64,000 nucleotides of DNA from Lacrimispora amygdalina (GTDB lineage Bacteria; Bacillota; Clostridia; Lachnospirales; Lachnospiraceae): positions 310,001-374,000 of the forward strand of contig NZ_OAOF01000001.1 of NCBI RefSeq assembly GCF_900205965.1, in the 5' to 3' direction. The translations under genes were made by a program, and so were the position numbers. Below, one piece after another: positions 61,706 to 64,000 of this stretch. Under the pieces are notes generated by a model. It saw nothing but the letters and a program-made list of their open reading frames with translations, did not search any database and was not told the DNA's origin. Each line of letters opens with the position of its first letter. Position 1 is the first letter of the stretch.

Positions 61706-62917
61706 TTATTTGTTGATTTTAACAAATCTTTTTTTGCCGATCTTCATGACATCCCCGTTAATCAGAACACTGCTTAATTCATCTTCGTTCATTTTTTCAC
61801 CATTAATCTGGATTCCTCCCTGTCTCATCAGGCGGATAAATTCACTTTTGCTTTTTATATATCCCAGTTCGATCAATCGGGAAATGCTGTCATATACCGT
61901 ATCTTTCTCCAGGTCCAAAAGCAATACCGGTATATCATCTGGAATTGCTTTTTTACTGAACGCCATTTCATAGTAAGAAATGGCATTTAGTACGTCTTCC
62001 TCTTTGTGGTAAAGCCCGGTAATAATCTTTGCTAATTGGAACTTAATATCCCGTGGATTGACTCCATTAGACAATTCCGCTTTTACCCGGTCAATTTCAT
62101 CTGGATGTTCATCTGTTGCCAGCTCATAATATCTGATGATCAGATCATCCGGCACTTCCATCACTTTCTTAAACATAACCTCTGCCGGCTCACTCACCCC
62201 AATATAATTCCCTAAGCTTTTGCTCATTTTTGCAACACCATCAAGTCCTTCCAGAATCGGCATAAATAAAGCAATCTGCTGGTCATAACCCATTGATTTT
62301 TGCAAAGTACGTCCCATCAGAATGTTAAAGGTCTGATCCGTACCCCCTAATTCAATATCTGCTTTTATCTCCACAGAATCATAGGCCTGCATGAGCGGGT
62401 AAAAAAATTCATGGATACCGATAGGAACGCCATTCTTATAGCGGTTTTGAAAATCATCCCGTTCCAGCATTCTTGCGACCGTCGACGTTGCAGCCAGCCT
62501 CATGACATCTTCAAAATTCAGTTTCGAAAGCCACTCACTGTTAAATCGTACCATTGTTTTCTCTTTATCCAGTATTTTAAATATCTGCTCACAATAAGTC
62601 AGTGCATTTTCTTTTACCTTTTCATCACTTAATGCCACTCTGCCTTTTGATTTGCCTGTGGGATCCCCTATTTTCCCCGTAAAGTCCCCAATGATAATAA
62701 CTGCCTGATGCCCCAGCTCCTGCATCTGCCTGATCTTTCTCAAAACAACAGCATGCCCCAGATGAATATCCGGTGCGGAAGGATCAAGACCTAACTTAAT
62801 GATTAATGGTTCTTCCTGCTTATAAGATTTTTCCAGTTTGACAAGCAGCTCCTCTTCATTTACGCACTGGTGAACCCCTTTGCAGATTATACGCATCTGT
62901 TCTTTTGGTGTTAACAT
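61706..62917 (-). CDS. tyrS: Tyrosyl-tRNA synthetase
   Basis: A 403-residue class-I synthetase that charges tRNA-Tyr. The ATP-binding HIGH motif reads HLGH (DPSAPDIHLGHAVVL), the KMSKS loop reads KMSKSLGN, and the tyrosine-binding segment GGTDQTFNILMGR is typical. An S4-like RNA-binding domain ends the protein (SEFIRLMRQGGIQINGEKM). The length and HLGH form match the TyrZ-like second clade of bacterial enzymes. CAAGGAGA precedes ATG 62917, and a T-box riboswitch with a tyrosine specifier controls it. Confidence 0.96.
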   Translation of the reverse strand: MLTPKEQMRIICKGVHQCVNEEELLVKLEKSYKQEEPLIIKLGLDPSAPDIHLGHAVVLRKIRQMQELGHQAVIIIGDFTGKIGDPTGKSKGRVALSDEKVKENALTYCEQIFKILDKEKTMVRFNSEWLSKLNFEDVMRLAATSTVARMLERDDFQNRYKNGVPIGIHEFFYPLMQAYDSVEIKADIELGGTDQTFNILMGRTLQKSMGYDQQIALFMPILEGLDGVAKMSKSLGNYIGVSEPAEVMFKKVMEVPDDLIIRYYELATDEHPDEIDRVKAELSNGVNPRDIKFQLAKIITGLYHKEEDVLNAISYYEMAFSKKAIPDDIPVLLLDLEKDTVYDSISRLIELGYIKSKSEFIRLMRQGGIQINGEKMNEDELSSVLINGDVMKIGKKRFVKINK

Positions 62918-63003
62918 AGCTCAAAATCTCCTTGTAATAGTATTATTAATATTTGCATGCCAGATAAGAAATCCAGAAAACAAAGAGCTGAGTTAAATCA
63001 AAT

Positions 63004-63044
63004 AAAAAAACTCCCGTCCTCATGTTTCCAAAAGGACGAGAGTT
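63004..63044 (-). terminator. T-box terminator of tyrS
   Basis: On the minus strand CTCTCGTCCT pairs with AGGACGGGAG (one G-T pair) around a loop and is followed by TTTTTTT. It overlaps the T-box antiterminator region, as expected. Confidence 0.85.
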
Positions 63045-63300
63045 ACTCTCGTGTTACCACCTTAAGTTTATAGACAACTCACGTTGTCTACCTCATCGGG
63101 TACGGCCAAGGCGATACCCTTGCACCTGATTACGGTGTGCTCTCCGTCGCAGCCTACTTCTTAAATCGGTTCGGTGCGCAGCTCCAAGATGTATTCACAT
63201 TTCCTATCCATGAGCCTCTCATCAACCGGCATCTTTCTGTTTGGAATCGAAAATGCTACTCTTTCTTTTCATAGCCTTTTCTTATAATGCAAATATTTAA
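63004..63300 (-). promoter_or_regulatory. T-box riboswitch of tyrS (Tyr specifier)
   Basis: The leader RNA is read on the minus strand. The T-box sequence AAGGTGGTAACACG is at 63050-63063. A candidate specifier loop has GAA-TAC-ATC with TAC, a tyrosine codon, at 63191-63193, and a stem I AG-bulge-like AGAAAGATG lies further upstream. Uncharged tRNA-Tyr pairs with the T-box and favours read-through. Confidence 0.9.
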
Positions 63301-63308
63301 TTGAACAA

Positions 63309-63337
63309 ATAGTATCATGCTTTTTCTGATTCGTCAA
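63309..63337 (-). promoter_or_regulatory. Promoter of tyrS
   Basis: On the minus strand TTGACG (63332-63337), exactly 17 bases, TACTAT (63309-63314). Transcription should start near 63302, at the beginning of the T-box leader. Confidence 0.75.
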
Positions 63338-63358
63338 GACCAGAATGCAACTATTATT

Positions 63359-64000
63359 TTACTGTTCGTGTGTCCACAAATCAATCAGATCCTCCCTGAT
63401 CTCATTATAATGTTTTCCTGTCAGTCCAAAATCCATCTCTTTATAAGTCCATATAGAACATCCAATCTGATACTTCTCAAATACAGCATGCACATCACGA
63501 AACCATCGCAGTGTATCCCAAACAGGTGCCTGGTCAATCACTCCAAACTCTCCGCAGTACAGCTGGGTGCCTGCCTTTTCTGCTGCCAGAACCGCTTCTT
63601 TTACCATCTCCTCTAAGAACTCTTTCCCCATGGTCTCAGACGTTGAATTTAAGACAGCTTCGCCCTGCTCACCCAACGCAGCAGATTGTGACCGGTAATA
63701 ATCCATGCTCTCAGGATAAAAAATCTCCTTCTGTGGGTCCATTTTTTTGACCCAGTACGCCTTCTGGTGGGTAAACAAAAGCGGCTCATAAAAGTGGAAT
63801 GTAAAGATAATATTTTTATCTTCCGGTATTTTAAGCAGTTTTAAAGTGCTGGCACTGTTCCACTGAATTCCTCCATAAATAATAGGTACATATGAGTCAA
63901 TTTTTCGTATTGCTGAAACCGTTTTGTCGATCAGATCATTCCAAAGCAATGCATTTTCCTTTTCAACAACCTCATTCAGCAATTCGTAGGCGACATTATC
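63359..64000 (-). CDS. GH5-type glycosidase, C-terminal part
   Basis: The 3' 213 codons of a cellulase-like family GH5 enzyme; the frame is open to the right edge, so the N-terminus is outside the window. The acid/base glutamate is in ELLNEVVEK near the edge. A histidine/tyrosine pair occurs in FTFHFYEPLLFTHQKA, and the nucleophile glutamate is in YCGEFGVID. The ending SIWTYKEMDFGLT is typical. No secretion signal can be judged. With the GH39 gene and the LplABC operon at the other end, it supports a plant-polysaccharide-using lifestyle. Confidence 0.88.
   Translation of the reverse strand, partial: DNVAYELLNEVVEKENALLWNDLIDKTVSAIRKIDSYVPIIYGGIQWNSASTLKLLKIPEDKNIIFTFHFYEPLLFTHQKAYWVKKMDPQKEIFYPESMDYYRSQSAALGEQGEAVLNSTSETMGKEFLEEMVKEAVLAAEKAGTQLYCGEFGVIDQAPVWDTLRWFRDVHAVFEKYQIGCSIWTYKEMDFGLTGKHYNEIREDLIDLWTHEQ

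Overview
The window looks like chromosome from an anaerobic, gut-type member of the Lachnospiraceae (Clostridium cluster XIVa and relatives). This is an inference from gene content: strong AGGAGG-type ribosome-binding sites, YesM/YesN-LplABC sugar modules, a T-box tyrS, an [FeFe]-hydrogenase-like protein, iron-containing alcohol dehydrogenase and several Fe-S proteins. I saw no rRNA, tRNA, CRISPR array, phage genes, transposase or insertion sequence.

Left to right: (1) 2-601, the 3' part of an M23 peptidase. (2) 0.76-9.4 kb, a beta-xylosidase-type GH39 enzyme facing a minus-strand sugar ABC uptake operon and its YesM/YesN two-component system. (3) 9.5-15.3 kb, a complete agmatine-deiminase operon (carbamate kinase, putrescine carbamoyltransferase, antiporter, agmatine deiminase) divergent from a membrane-bound LuxR-type regulator. 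(4) 15.3-23.5 kb, a biosynthetic run for branched-chain amino acids and serine (leuB, ilvD, ilvB, serC, serA, DUF1015). (5) 23.7-28.0 kb, a GldA/F/G-type ABC system. (6) 28.2-31.7 kb, 8-oxoguanine glycosylase, a MerR regulator with a textbook 19-bp-spacer promoter, an aldo/keto reductase and an alcohol dehydrogenase. (7) 31.7-34.9 kb, an AT-rich island with a membrane-anchored MutS-like ATPase, a small membrane protein and a secreted calpain-like cysteine peptidase. (8) 35.2-40.0 kb, a tight operon of two redox-type or unknown proteins, a GreA-type factor, a MATE exporter and a HAD phosphatase. (9) 40.1-41.3 kb, a decayed LysR regulator joined to an NmrA-type oxidoreductase that has lost its start. 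(10) 41.4-44.9 kb, a four-gene overlapping operon: hydrogenase-like protein, amidohydrolase, Vat-type acetyltransferase, ANT(6)-type nucleotidyltransferase. (11) 45.1-49.2 kb, a sugar-acid module (GntP permease, IlvD/Edd dehydratase, FCD-type GntR regulator). (12) 49.3-51.7 kb, an NRAMP metal transporter and a diguanylate cyclase. (13) 51.8-56.3 kb, a two-permease ABC exporter plus acetyltransferase behind a leader-peptide attenuator, and a methyltransferase. (14) 56.6-63.3 kb, genes mostly tied to translation: L25/Ctc with an attenuated leader, a second sigma-70 factor, a broken GNAT gene, an AAA ATPase, rsgA with a short leader ORF and terminator, and T-box-controlled tyrS. (15) The right edge carries part of a GH5-type glycosidase.

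The most unusual signals are regulatory. Four transcription units between 55 and 63.3 kb start with a strong promoter followed by a leader that contains an intrinsic terminator, and two of those leaders carry a short ORF of 12 or 13 codons with its own Shine-Dalgarno. The best candidate for something undescribed is the 12-codon leader and terminator in front of the ABC exporter, which has the architecture of antibiotic-induced transcription attenuation. The secreted calpain-like peptidase beside the membrane MutS-like ATPase, and the hydrogenase-like/amidohydrolase/acetyltransferase/nucleotidyltransferase operon, are the most unusual gene combinations.
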